This document shows, piece by piece, positions 1-6,520 of a stretch of DNA of 19,746 nt. The stretch lies in the NCBI GenBank assembly GCA_039930945.1, contig JBDTSW010000032.1, forward strand, positions 1 through 19,746, written 5' to 3'. Origin of the DNA: JBDTSW01 sp039930945. GTDB taxonomy: Bacteria > Actinomycetota > Thermoleophilia > Solirubrobacterales > 70-9. The position numbers and the translations under genes were made by a program. Under the pieces are notes generated by a model. The model saw only the letters and a program-made list of their open reading frames with translations. It made no database searches and was not told the origin of the DNA. Within the stretch, counting starts at the first letter, position 1, and every line of letters begins with the position of its first letter.

Positions 1-1130
1 GGGCGAACCTCTCGACCTCGCTGCTGGTGGTCGCGGCGACGCCGTTCATCGCCGGCGTGCAGTTCATGGTCCTCTTCGACCGCGCCCTGCACACCAACTT
101 CTTCCAGGCGGCCTTCGGGGGCGACGTCCTCAGCTACCAGCACATCTTCTGGTTCTACTCGCACCCGGCCGTCTACATCATGATGCTGCCCGGGTTCGGG
201 ATCGTCTCCGAGGTGATCTCGACCCACGCCCGCAAGCCGATCTTCGGCTACCGGCTGATGGCCCTGGCGCTGCTCGGGATCGTGGTGCTCTCCTACACCG
301 TCTGGGCGCACCACATGTTCGTCTCCGGCATGTTCAGCTGGCTGCGGGTGCCGATGATGATCACGACGCTGCTGATCGCGGTGCCGACCGGGATCAAGGT
401 CTTCAGCTGGCTGGCGACGCTGTTCAACTCGGTCCTGCACCTGTACTCGACGGCGATGCTGTTCTCGCTCGGGTTCATCATCACCTTCGTGGTCGGCGGG
501 ATCTCGGGGGTGATGCTGGGCATGGTGCCGCTGGACATCCACGTCTCCGACACCTACTTCATCGTCGCCCACATCCACTTCGTCCTCTTCGGCGGGTCGA
601 TGTTCACCGTCTTCGCCGGGATCTACCACTGGTTCCCGAAGATCACCGGGCGCATGTACGACGAGAAGCTCGGCCGGATCCACTTCTACCTGACGCTGAT
701 CGGGACCTGGGGGACCTTCGTCCCGATGCACTGGATCGGGATGGAGGGGATGCCGCGCCGCGTCGCCGACTACTCGGCGCAGTTCGGCGACTGGAACCTG
801 GCGATCTCCCTGTTCGCCTTCATGCTCGGCGCCGCTCAGCTGATCTTCCTCTACAACATGGTCGTCTCCTGGCGCTTCGGGCCGCGTGCGACCGCCAACC
901 CGTGGCGGGCGAAGACGATCGAGTGGCTGGTCTCCTCGCCGCCTCCGACCTTCAACTTCGACGAGATCCCGCGCGTGGTCGGAGGTCCCTACGAGTACGG
1001 GGTCCCCGGCGCCCGGCACGCGATCCTCTCCGGCGACGACGAGGCCAAGGTGATGCCGCCGCAGCCCGCGCTCGCGGGGTCCGGCGGGGGCGGAGGCAGG
1101 CCGCCACCGCCGCCCGGGGGCGAGGGATGA
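1..1130 (+). CDS. ctaD: Cytochrome c oxidase subunit I (5'-truncated by window edge)
   Basis: Catalytic subunit of an aa3-type terminal oxidase, reducing oxygen to water at a heme a3-CuB centre in the cytoplasmic membrane. The reading frame is open from base 3, so the N-terminal part (including the first low-spin heme ligand) lies outside the window. Visible ligands: the CuB His of SHPAVY at 162-164 and the cross-link Tyr at 174-176; the CuB His pair of WAHHMF at 309-314; the heme a3 and heme a histidines of AHIHF at 570-572 and 576-578. The K-channel Lys is present in PTGIKVF, as are the heme-propionate arginines in GMPRR. The HPEVY glutamate is Ala, preceded by Tyr-Ser, which is the A2-type (YS motif) proton path. 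The C-terminus ends in a Gly/Pro-rich tail. The stop overlaps the next start as ATGA, so the two are cotranscribed. ctaC presumably lies upstream (inference). Confidence 0.97.
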   Translation, partial: ANLSTSLLVVAATPFIAGVQFMVLFDRALHTNFFQAAFGGDVLSYQHIFWFYSHPAVYIMMLPGFGIVSEVISTHARKPIFGYRLMALALLGIVVLSYTVWAHHMFVSGMFSWLRVPMMITTLLIAVPTGIKVFSWLATLFNSVLHLYSTAMLFSLGFIITFVVGGISGVMLGMVPLDIHVSDTYFIVAHIHFVLFGGSMFTVFAGIYHWFPKITGRMYDEKLGRIHFYLTLIGTWGTFVPMHWIGMEGMPRRVADYSAQFGDWNLAISLFAFMLGAAQLIFLYNMVVSWRFGPRATANPWRAKTIEWLVSSPPPTFNFDEIPRVVGGPYEYGVPGARHAILSGDDEAKVMPPQPALAGSGGGGGRPPPPPGGEG

Positions 1131-2059
1131 GCGATCCCCAGAGCAACGGCGCGCCGCCGCCCCCCGGCACGATCCTCGCCTTCCTGAACGAGGTCGCGGG
1201 AGGGCGCAAGCTGCTCGGGCTGGTTCGCGAGCGGGTCGAGGCCGGAGCCGGGCCGGTCGCCATCGTGGCGCCGCAGAACCAGCCGGTGGCCGGCCAGATC
1301 GTCGATCGCGACGAGCTCCGCGAGGCGGCCCAGAGCCGGGTCGAGGTCACCGAGGCGGTACTCGCCGAGTTCGGCATCGGGGCCGTCGGCGCGGTCATGG
1401 ACCCGGACCCCTCGCTGGCCCTCGACGACGCCGTGCGCGCCTTCCGGCCCTCCGAGATCCTGCTCTCCTGCCTGCTCGAGACGCGCTTCGGCCTGATGCG
1501 CCGCGACCTGGTCGAGTGGGCGAAGGAGCGATTCGACGCGCCGGTGACTCACGTGCCGGTGCGGATCGACGACGACGCGGTCCGCTGGGACGTCACCCAC
1601 ACCCTGGTGGTGGCCACCAGGACGGTGGCGAGCGCGGCGCTGATCGAGGCGCTCAAGTCAAAGGCGGCCGACTCGGCGCATCGCTACACGGTGATCTCCC
1701 CGCGCTCCGGCGACCTCGGGCGGGAGGACGTCTGTGAGCGGCTGGCGCGCCTGCTCGCCGAGCTCTACCACTCCGAGATCGACGCCACGGGCCAGCCGAT
1801 GAGCCCCGAGCCGTTCGCCGCGATCGAGAACGCGATCGTCCACTACCGTATCGACGAGGTGCTGATCTCGACCCTCGCCGGCGAGCAGTCCAAGTGGCTG
1901 GCGGACGGGCTGATCGAGAAGGTCAGGGCGATCACGGACAAGCCGGTCGAACACTTCGAGGCCTCCGACGACGTCGCCGCGCCCCCGGTGCCCGAGGTCG
2001 CCGAGCCCGCCGTCGATCTCGGCGCGGAGGGCGACCAGAGCGAGGAGCGCAGCGGCTGA
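1127..2059 (+). CDS. Tandem UspA-like domain protein inside the oxidase operon
   Basis: 310 residues, soluble, no signal peptide or membrane segment. The protein is an internal duplication. Residues about 15-143 and 158-277 share the same order: a first strand (TILAFL / TLVVAT), a helix, a second strand (VAIVAP / YTVISP), an acidic helix, then a segment with helix and strand (SEILLSCL / DEVLISTL) closing with APVTHV / KPVEHF. This alpha/beta layout resembles universal stress protein (UspA) domains, though the ATP-binding G-x2-G-x9-G-S/T motif is not clear, so nucleotide binding is doubtful. An acidic, Pro-rich tail follows residue 280. It overlaps ctaD by ATGA and ctaE by TGATG, so it is translationally coupled to both. 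A role in assembly or regulation of the oxidase is inference. The start was chosen by the ATGA overlap; the frame is also open upstream of it, but only as an alternative frame of ctaD. Confidence 0.85.
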   Translation: MSDPQSNGAPPPPGTILAFLNEVAGGRKLLGLVRERVEAGAGPVAIVAPQNQPVAGQIVDRDELREAAQSRVEVTEAVLAEFGIGAVGAVMDPDPSLALDDAVRAFRPSEILLSCLLETRFGLMRRDLVEWAKERFDAPVTHVPVRIDDDAVRWDVTHTLVVATRTVASAALIEALKSKAADSAHRYTVISPRSGDLGREDVCERLARLLAELYHSEIDATGQPMSPEPFAAIENAIVHYRIDEVLISTLAGEQSKWLADGLIEKVRAITDKPVEHFEASDDVAAPPVPEVAEPAVDLGAEGDQSEERSG

Positions 2060-2673
2060 TGGAGAGCGCCACGGTCACCGCCGATCACGCCCACCACGGC
2101 CCGCCCGAGGCCCACCAGAGCTCGCGCATAGACCGGGCGACGCTCGGCATCCTCATCTTCATCGTCTCCGAGGTGATGTTGTTCGGGGCGTTCTTCGCCT
2201 CATACTTCTTCCTTCGCGTGGTCGCCTCGGATGGCCCCTGGCCCCCCGAGGGGTTCGAGCTGCCGAAGGCGGTCGCCGGCGTCAACACCGTGATCCTGGT
2301 CTCGTCCAGCTTCACCATCCACTGGGCGCTGGAGTCGATCCGCCGGGGCAACCGCCGCGGCATGTACGCCGGGCTGGCCCTCACCTGGCTTTTGGGCGCG
2401 ACCTTCCTCTTCATCCAGATCAACGAGTACATCCACATCGGCTTCAGCGCCCGCGACACCGCCTTCGGCTCGATCTTCTACGGCCTCACGGGGCTCCACG
2501 GCGCCCACGTCTTCGTCGGGCTGATGCTGCTCGCCTTCGCCAACATTCGCGCCTGGCGCGGGCACTTTGGCCCGAAGGCGAAGGACCACCTCGGGGTCGA
2601 GCTACCCGGGATCTACTGGCACTTCGTGGACGTGATGTGGATCATCGTCTTCACCACCGTCTACATCATCTGA
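2059..2673 (+). CDS. ctaE: Cytochrome c oxidase subunit III
   Basis: 204 residues, the usual length for five-helix bacterial subunit III. It is a membrane subunit that binds lipid and stabilises subunit I; it carries no metal. Seen in sequence: a His-rich N-terminus (ADHAHHG), the first helix with the conserved SEVMLFGAFFASYFFLR pattern, the GLHGAHVFVG motif before the fourth helix, and a C-terminal helix with WHFVDVMWIIVF typical of the family. The ATG shares one base with the preceding stop (TGATG), so the gene is coupled to the UspA-like gene. It belongs to the same plus-strand operon as ctaD. No second subunit III gene accompanies the cofactor-less subunit I/II pair on the minus strand within this window. 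Confidence 0.96.
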   Translation: MESATVTADHAHHGPPEAHQSSRIDRATLGILIFIVSEVMLFGAFFASYFFLRVVASDGPWPPEGFELPKAVAGVNTVILVSSSFTIHWALESIRRGNRRGMYAGLALTWLLGATFLFIQINEYIHIGFSARDTAFGSIFYGLTGLHGAHVFVGLMLLAFANIRAWRGHFGPKAKDHLGVELPGIYWHFVDVMWIIVFTTVYII

Positions 2674-2676
2674 GGC

Positions 2677-2877
2677 GTGGACAATCCCCTGCGATCCGAG
2701 GCGGCGATGTTCCGCCTGGTCGTGATCGTGATCGCCGCGGCCGCGGTCGTGATCGCGGCGGCACTGCTGATCGGGCCGCTGGCCGGTGCGCTGGTCTTGC
2801 TGGCGGAGGTGCTGGCGGCGGTGTGGCTGGGGCTACAGGCCTGGCATGGGCGGGAGCGGAAGCCCCCGGCCGAGTGA
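2677..2877 (+). CDS. Small two-helix membrane protein downstream of ctaE
   Basis: 66 residues if it starts at the GTG three bases after the ctaE stop; an ATG at 2707 would give 56 residues. Two hydrophobic stretches (about residues 12-30 and 32-54) form a helical hairpin, followed by a basic tail (HGRERKPPAE). The position at the end of the ctaD-ctaE operon suggests an accessory or subunit IV-like membrane component of the oxidase, but I recognise no family motif. The gene ends 10 bases before the stop of the convergent cytochrome c gene. Confidence 0.65.
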   Translation: MDNPLRSEAAMFRLVVIVIAAAAVVIAAALLIGPLAGALVLLAEVLAAVWLGLQAWHGRERKPPAE

Positions 2878-2887
2878 CGATCCGGCG

Positions 2888-3598
2888 CTAGCTGCAGCCC
2901 TTCGCCTGGGGGTCCCCGGCGCAGTTGAGCAGGAAGTCCACCAGGAGCTTGAGGTCGGGCGGCGCAATCGAGGTCCCGTAGATGGCGGGCATCACCGGGT
3001 TGAATCCCGCCACGATCTCGGCGCCGGGGTCGATGATCGACTGCTCGATCAGCTTCGCGTCCTGGCCGGGGAGGCTCTCGTCGAGGTCGGGGCCGACGTT
3101 GCCGGCGCTGCCGGCTGCCTCCAGCGTGTGGCAGGAGCCGCAGCCGTTGTTGGCGAAGACCTGGCCGCCCTCGCCACCGGGGGCGAGCGGGGGCTCGATG
3201 CCCGGGACGCCGGCGACCGAGCCGACGTAGGCGGCGACGTTCTCGGCGTCGGTGCCGCTGACGAGGTTGGCGGGCATGTAGATGTTGGTCTGCTCGGGCG
3301 ACGCCGGGCGGGGGTTCTCGATCTGCGACTGGACTACGCCCTCGATCGTGTCCTGGTCCATGCCGGAGCCGCGGGCGCCGGCGAAGGCGGCGTCGAGGTC
3401 CGGGCCGACCTCGGCGGTGGTCGCGGCCTCGGCGAGCTGATGGCAGGTGCCGCACTTGGCGACGAACAGATCGCGCCCGCGTTCGAGGTCGGCGTTCTCC
3501 TGTAGGTCGCATCCGGCCACGCTCAGCACCACCGCGAGGGCCAGGCCCGTCGCGGCCAGCATCGACTTGTGCCGCCGTCTTGGTCGAGGGCCAACCAC
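2888..3598 (-). CDS. Dihaem cytochrome c lipoprotein
   Basis: 236 residues. A basic N-terminus and hydrophobic segment lead to a lipobox (SVAGC, Cys30), so this is a membrane-anchored lipoprotein facing outside. Two class I cytochrome c domains follow, each with a heme c attachment motif: CGTCH at 49-53 and CGSCH at 153-157. Candidate axial methionines lie in IYMPANL (Met108) and PVMPAIYG (Met203). The tail holds two further cysteines (NCAGDP..GCS) that could form a disulfide. Such dihaem cytochromes carry electrons between the bc complex and the aa3 oxidase in Actinobacteria. The location next to ctaDE fits that role, though the gene is convergent with it and separately transcribed. The start is GTG at 3598; an in-frame ATG at 3562 is an alternative. 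A TAGGAT -10-like box ends 7 bases before the GTG. Confidence 0.9.
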   Translation of the reverse strand: MVGPRPRRRHKSMLAATGLALAVVLSVAGCDLQENADLERGRDLFVAKCGTCHQLAEAATTAEVGPDLDAAFAGARGSGMDQDTIEGVVQSQIENPRPASPEQTNIYMPANLVSGTDAENVAAYVGSVAGVPGIEPPLAPGGEGGQVFANNGCGSCHTLEAAGSAGNVGPDLDESLPGQDAKLIEQSIIDPGAEIVAGFNPVMPAIYGTSIAPPDLKLLVDFLLNCAGDPQAKGCS

Positions 3599-3605
3599 GA
3601 AGCCA

Positions 3606-3611
3606 ATCCTA
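3606..3611 (-). promoter_or_regulatory. Putative -10 box (TAGGAT) of the cytochrome c gene
   Basis: On the minus strand TAGGAT lies 7 bases upstream of the GTG at 3598 within an AT-rich patch (AATATAGGATT) that stands out from the GC-rich surroundings. No Shine-Dalgarno sequence lies between box and start, so a leaderless or near-leaderless message is likely. No clear -35 was found. Confidence 0.45.
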
Positions 3612-3679
3612 TATTCCCGCGCCCTCGTCCTCCTCGCCCGTGTCGCCGGATTTGGATAGGGTTGCGCCGATCTGCACTA

Positions 3680-3701
3680 ACGGACCGCGGACGGACCGCG
3701 G
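3680..3701. repeat. Perfect tandem 11-bp repeat (ACGGACCGCGG x2)
   Basis: Two exact head-to-tail copies, 3680-3690 and 3691-3701, each containing the palindrome CCGCGG, 34 bases upstream of the CBS-domain gene. GTTGC at 3661 and GCAAC at 3701 could pair around most of the repeat region. It may be an operator, but nothing else in the window carries the same unit. Confidence 0.6.
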
Positions 3702-3735
3702 CAACTGACCGGAGCCTGACCCGCGCCCTCAGCCA

Positions 3736-4152
3736 ATGGAAGTTCGTGAAGGCATGTCGAGCGTGATCCTCATGGTGGGGCCGGGCCACACGCTGCGCGA
3801 GGCGGCGGTCCTGATGACCGACAAGGGCGTCGGCGCCGCGGTCGTGGTCGACGAGGAGCAGCCCGGGCCCCGGGTGGTCTCCGAGCGCGACATCCTCAAC
3901 TCGCTCGGGCGCGGCGAGGACCCCGACACAGAGCGGGTCGCCGCCCACATGAGCGACACGGTGATCTCGGCGGCGCCCAACTGGAGCCTGGAGCGCGCCG
4001 CGGTGGAGATGTCGCATCGCCACATCCGCCACCTGGTCGTGGCGGAGGGCGGCGCGGTGATCGGGGTGCTCTCGATGCGCGACATCGTCCGCGTCTGGAC
4101 CTCCGAGGGTGCGACCTCGGGAATGACGCCGCCCGACGCCGCGTCGGGCTAG
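3736..4152 (+). CDS. Two-CBS-domain protein
   Basis: 138 residues, consisting almost entirely of a tandem pair of CBS domains (about residues 8-58 and 72-121). Each ends with the family pattern of a hydrophobic strand, Ser and a charged Arg-Asp-Ile (SERDIL; SMRDIV), the region that usually binds the ribose and phosphate of AMP, ATP or SAM. There is no attached catalytic domain, so it is probably a free-standing nucleotide sensor; the partner is unknown. The start at 3736 gives the N-terminus MEVREGM, typical of such proteins; an ATG at 3754 is a less likely alternative. The stop TAG interlocks with the convergent stop of the subunit IV-like gene in a single CTAG. Confidence 0.9.
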   Translation: MEVREGMSSVILMVGPGHTLREAAVLMTDKGVGAAVVVDEEQPGPRVVSERDILNSLGRGEDPDTERVAAHMSDTVISAAPNWSLERAAVEMSHRHIRHLVVAEGGAVIGVLSMRDIVRVWTSEGATSGMTPPDAASG

Positions 4153-4436
4153 GGCTTAACGCCGCGGCGAGCCGCGCTGCGCATCGGCGTCGCCGGCAGG
4201 GGCGCGGTGGTCGGCTGCTGGCGTCGCGGCAGGCGGGCGAGGTCGCCGGAGACGTCGTGGATCCAGCGGCGAAGCGCGAGCAGCATCAGCGCCGCGCCGG
4301 CGACGATCCAGACCCAGCCGGCGAACAGCCCGACGAGGATGCCGGCGAGGCCGAAGGCGACGAAGGCCGGGGTCCACGACGAGCCCGGGGCATAGACGAG
4401 CTCGGTCGGATCCGGCGGGCGATCTGCGGCTGTCAT
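4149..4436 (-). CDS. Cytochrome c oxidase subunit IV-like protein
   Basis: 95 residues. A short soluble N-terminus with a Tyr-Ala-Pro-Gly-Ser-Ser-Trp segment leads into a two-helix hairpin (about residues 22-40 and 41-56). A Trp-Ile-His and a basic, Pro-rich C-terminus follow. This layout resembles the C-terminal half of actinobacterial oxidase subunit IV, a small subunit without cofactors. Its ATG shares one base with the stop of the 36-residue gene upstream (TGATG), so it is translationally coupled at the end of the ctaA-ctaB operon. The frame stays open further upstream, but that extension overlaps the 36-residue gene and ctaB and is not credible. Assignment to the subunit IV family rests on layout and context. 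Confidence 0.75.
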   Translation of the reverse strand: MTAADRPPDPTELVYAPGSSWTPAFVAFGLAGILVGLFAGWVWIVAGAALMLLALRRWIHDVSGDLARLPRRQQPTTAPLPATPMRSAARRGVKP

Positions 4437-4546
4437 CAGCCGATGTAGAGGGTGGCGAAGACGAAGGCGAGCGCCAGCGCCAGCAGCGCCAGCGCGGCCG
4501 TGGCGAGACCGCTCCTGAGGTTGCGCTGCGCCAGTTCGCGGTCCAT
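4436..4546 (-). CDS. 36-residue single-helix membrane protein between ctaB and the subunit IV-like gene
   Basis: This very small gene starts at ATG 4546, 14 bases after the ctaB stop, and ends with TGA overlapping the next ATG. The product has a charged, polar N-terminus (MDRELAQRNLRSG) and then one hydrophobic helix of about 20 residues ending LYIG. The same design, a charged N-terminus followed by a single helix, is seen in small oxidase assembly or accessory proteins encoded beside ctaB and ctaG genes in other bacteria. The match is by design and position only. Coupling on both sides supports real translation. Standard gene callers may miss it because it is so short. Confidence 0.7.
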   Translation of the reverse strand: MDRELAQRNLRSGLATAALALLALALAFVFATLYIG

Positions 4547-4560
4547 CGCAGCGGGTTGTA

Positions 4561-5490
4561 TCAGAGGGCCCTGTCGAGCGCCATCGCACAGAACAGCAGG
4601 GCCAGGTAGGCGAGCGAGGAGAGGTAGAGCCTCAGCGCTGCCCGCCGCGAGGGGTGCAGGGCGAGCCGGGTGGCGAGGGCGATGAAGGCGCCGCCCAGCG
4701 CCAGTGCTGCGACCAGGTAGGCGGCGCCGAAGAGGCCGGTGAGGTAGGGCATCACCGTGAAGGCGACGAGGATCACGCTGTAGGCGAGGATCTGGCGCCG
4801 GGTTGTCGCCTCGCCCTTGACCACTGGGAGCATCGGCACCCCGGTGCGGGCGTAGTCGTCCTTGATCAGCAGCGCCAGCGCCCAGAAGTGCGGCGGGGTC
4901 CAGAGGAAGACGATCGCGAACGGGTAGAGCGCGTCGAGCGCAAGCGAGCCGGTGGCGGCCGCCCATCCGACCAACGGCGGCACCGCGCCTGCGGCCCCGC
5001 CGATGACGATGTTCTGCGGCGTCAGCGGCTTCAGCCACATCGTGTAGACGAAGACGTAGCCCAGCAGCCCCGCCAGCGCCAGCACCGCCGCCAGGGTGTT
5101 CACGGTCAGCGCCAGCTGCACGGTCGCCAGCGCGCCCAGCGCGATCCCGAAGACGAGCCCGTGCAGCGGCTTGATCCGGCCCGAGACGAGGGGGCGCGAG
5201 CGGGTCCGCGCCATGCGGGAGTCGCGGTCGCGGTCGAGGTAGTGGTTGATGGCGCCGGCGCCCCCGGCGGCCAGATAGCCGCCGAGGATCGTCCAGAGGA
5301 TGACCTCCAGCGGCGGCCCCGAGGGATCGGCGACGAACATCGTCGCCACCGTCGTCAGCAACAGCAGCGCGATGATCCGAGGCTTCGTCAGCGAGATGTA
5401 GTCGCGCGCGGTCGCCGCCAACTCCGTGATCGCGGGCAGCGACGCCGGCGATCCGTCGACGGGCCTGGTGGTGCTGGTCGCGCTCTCCAT
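4561..5490 (-). CDS. ctaB: Protoheme IX farnesyltransferase (heme O synthase)
   Basis: 309 residues, the usual size. It transfers a farnesyl group from farnesyl diphosphate to the vinyl group of protoheme, giving heme O, in the cytoplasmic membrane. UbiA-superfamily signatures are visible: the SLTKPRI start of the first helix, the Asp-rich motif NHYLDRDRDSRMARTRSRP at residues 82-100 (Mg-diphosphate binding), the KPLTPQN loop, and a second acidic motif at DDYARTGVPML. About eight to nine hydrophobic helices can be traced. It lies 17 bases downstream of ctaA in the same minus-strand operon, so heme O and heme A synthesis are coupled. The start ATG at 5490 gives a soluble N-terminal extension of about 30 residues before the first motif, common in Actinobacteria. 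Confidence 0.96.
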   Translation of the reverse strand: MESATSTTRPVDGSPASLPAITELAATARDYISLTKPRIIALLLLTTVATMFVADPSGPPLEVILWTILGGYLAAGGAGAINHYLDRDRDSRMARTRSRPLVSGRIKPLHGLVFGIALGALATVQLALTVNTLAAVLALAGLLGYVFVYTMWLKPLTPQNIVIGGAAGAVPPLVGWAAATGSLALDALYPFAIVFLWTPPHFWALALLIKDDYARTGVPMLPVVKGEATTRRQILAYSVILVAFTVMPYLTGLFGAAYLVAALALGGAFIALATRLALHPSRRAALRLYLSSLAYLALLFCAMALDRAL

Positions 5491-5507
5491 CGGTCAGCTC
5501 AATTCCA

Positions 5508-6515
5508 TCAGGCGGCCGCCGCTGGCGCCGGCCCGGCCCGGCCGAGGTCGCCGCGGGCGAGGGCGGAGGCCGGGAGCAGGGCGCCGGCCGCGGCCACCAT
5601 CGTCCCCCAGAGGATTGTCCCGAGCGCCAGGTGGCCGACGATCAGGCCGGCATGCTCGCCCAGCCAGACGTTGATCGCCCCCAGCAGGACCTGGCAGAGG
5701 AGGATCACCGAGGCGATCCAGAAGGCACGCTCGCGGATGCCCTGTCGCAGCGCCATCGCGGTCATCGCCAGGACGGCGATCGCCGCCAGGTACATGAACA
5801 GGCGGTGGGTGAGCTGGATGTCGACGAGGTGACCCTCGTCGAAGGGCATGAAGCGGCCGAGACAGGCCGGGAACTGCTCTCCACAGGCCGTGTGGGCGCC
5901 GAGCACCGGCTCCGAGGGCCGGCCCATGCCCTCGGTCCCCGCGACCAGGCCCCCGGCGACGATCGTCGCCAGCACGAGCACGGTGGCGGTCATGGTCACG
6001 GCCCTTAGCCCGCGCGAGGCCGGAACCGGTTCCCGCCCGGGACTCGCCGAGCGCCGCACGACGATCAGCAGGCCGAGCAGGAGCATTGCCAGGCCGAGGT
6101 GCGCGGCGACGAGGTATTCGTGCAGCCCCTCCTCCACGGTCAGGCCCCCGAGCGCCGCCTGGGCGAGCACGAGCACGCCGGCGGCGATCGAGCCGCGGAC
6201 GATCAGCCGGTGGCCCCGCAGCCGGCGGAAGGCCTGGATGACCATCGCCAGGATCAAGACCGAGACGACCGTCGCCGCGGCCCGGTGGCTGAACTCGATC
6301 AGCGACTCGGCCGAGCCGGGGGGAACGACGCCGCCCTCGCACAGCGGCCAGCCGTGGGTACCGCTGCCGGCGGCTCCACAGCCCAGGCCGGAGTCGCTGA
6401 CGCGGACGATTCCGCCGATCAGGATCAGGATCAAGGTGGCGATGATCGTGGCGCCGGTGAGTCGGCGGAAGCGTCCAAGCTCGTCCGCTTCGCCACGCGG
6501 GGCGACTGGGCTCAT
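5508..6515 (-). CDS. ctaA: Heme A synthase
   Basis: 335 residues, eight predicted helices in two similar four-helix halves. It oxidises the C8 methyl group of heme O to a formyl group, giving heme A for aa3 oxidases. The four conserved heme-ligand histidines are present: EFSHR (His77), AAHL (His139), LTHR (His237) and VGHL (His295). The GGIVRVSDSGLGC and WPLC pattern in the first outer loop has Cys46 and Cys59, and a second outer pair is Cys211 and Cys218; this is the cysteine-pair type known from Bacillus CtaA. The ATG lies only 5 bases after the stop of the cofactor-less subunit I gene, so the two are cotranscribed. The C-terminus is a low-complexity Ala/Pro tail. Confidence 0.96.
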   Translation of the reverse strand: MSPVAPRGEADELGRFRRLTGATIIATLILILIGGIVRVSDSGLGCGAAGSGTHGWPLCEGGVVPPGSAESLIEFSHRAAATVVSVLILAMVIQAFRRLRGHRLIVRGSIAAGVLVLAQAALGGLTVEEGLHEYLVAAHLGLAMLLLGLLIVVRRSASPGREPVPASRGLRAVTMTATVLVLATIVAGGLVAGTEGMGRPSEPVLGAHTACGEQFPACLGRFMPFDEGHLVDIQLTHRLFMYLAAIAVLAMTAMALRQGIRERAFWIASVILLCQVLLGAINVWLGEHAGLIVGHLALGTILWGTMVAAAGALLPASALARGDLGRAGPAPAAAA

Positions 6516-6520
6516 CGGGC

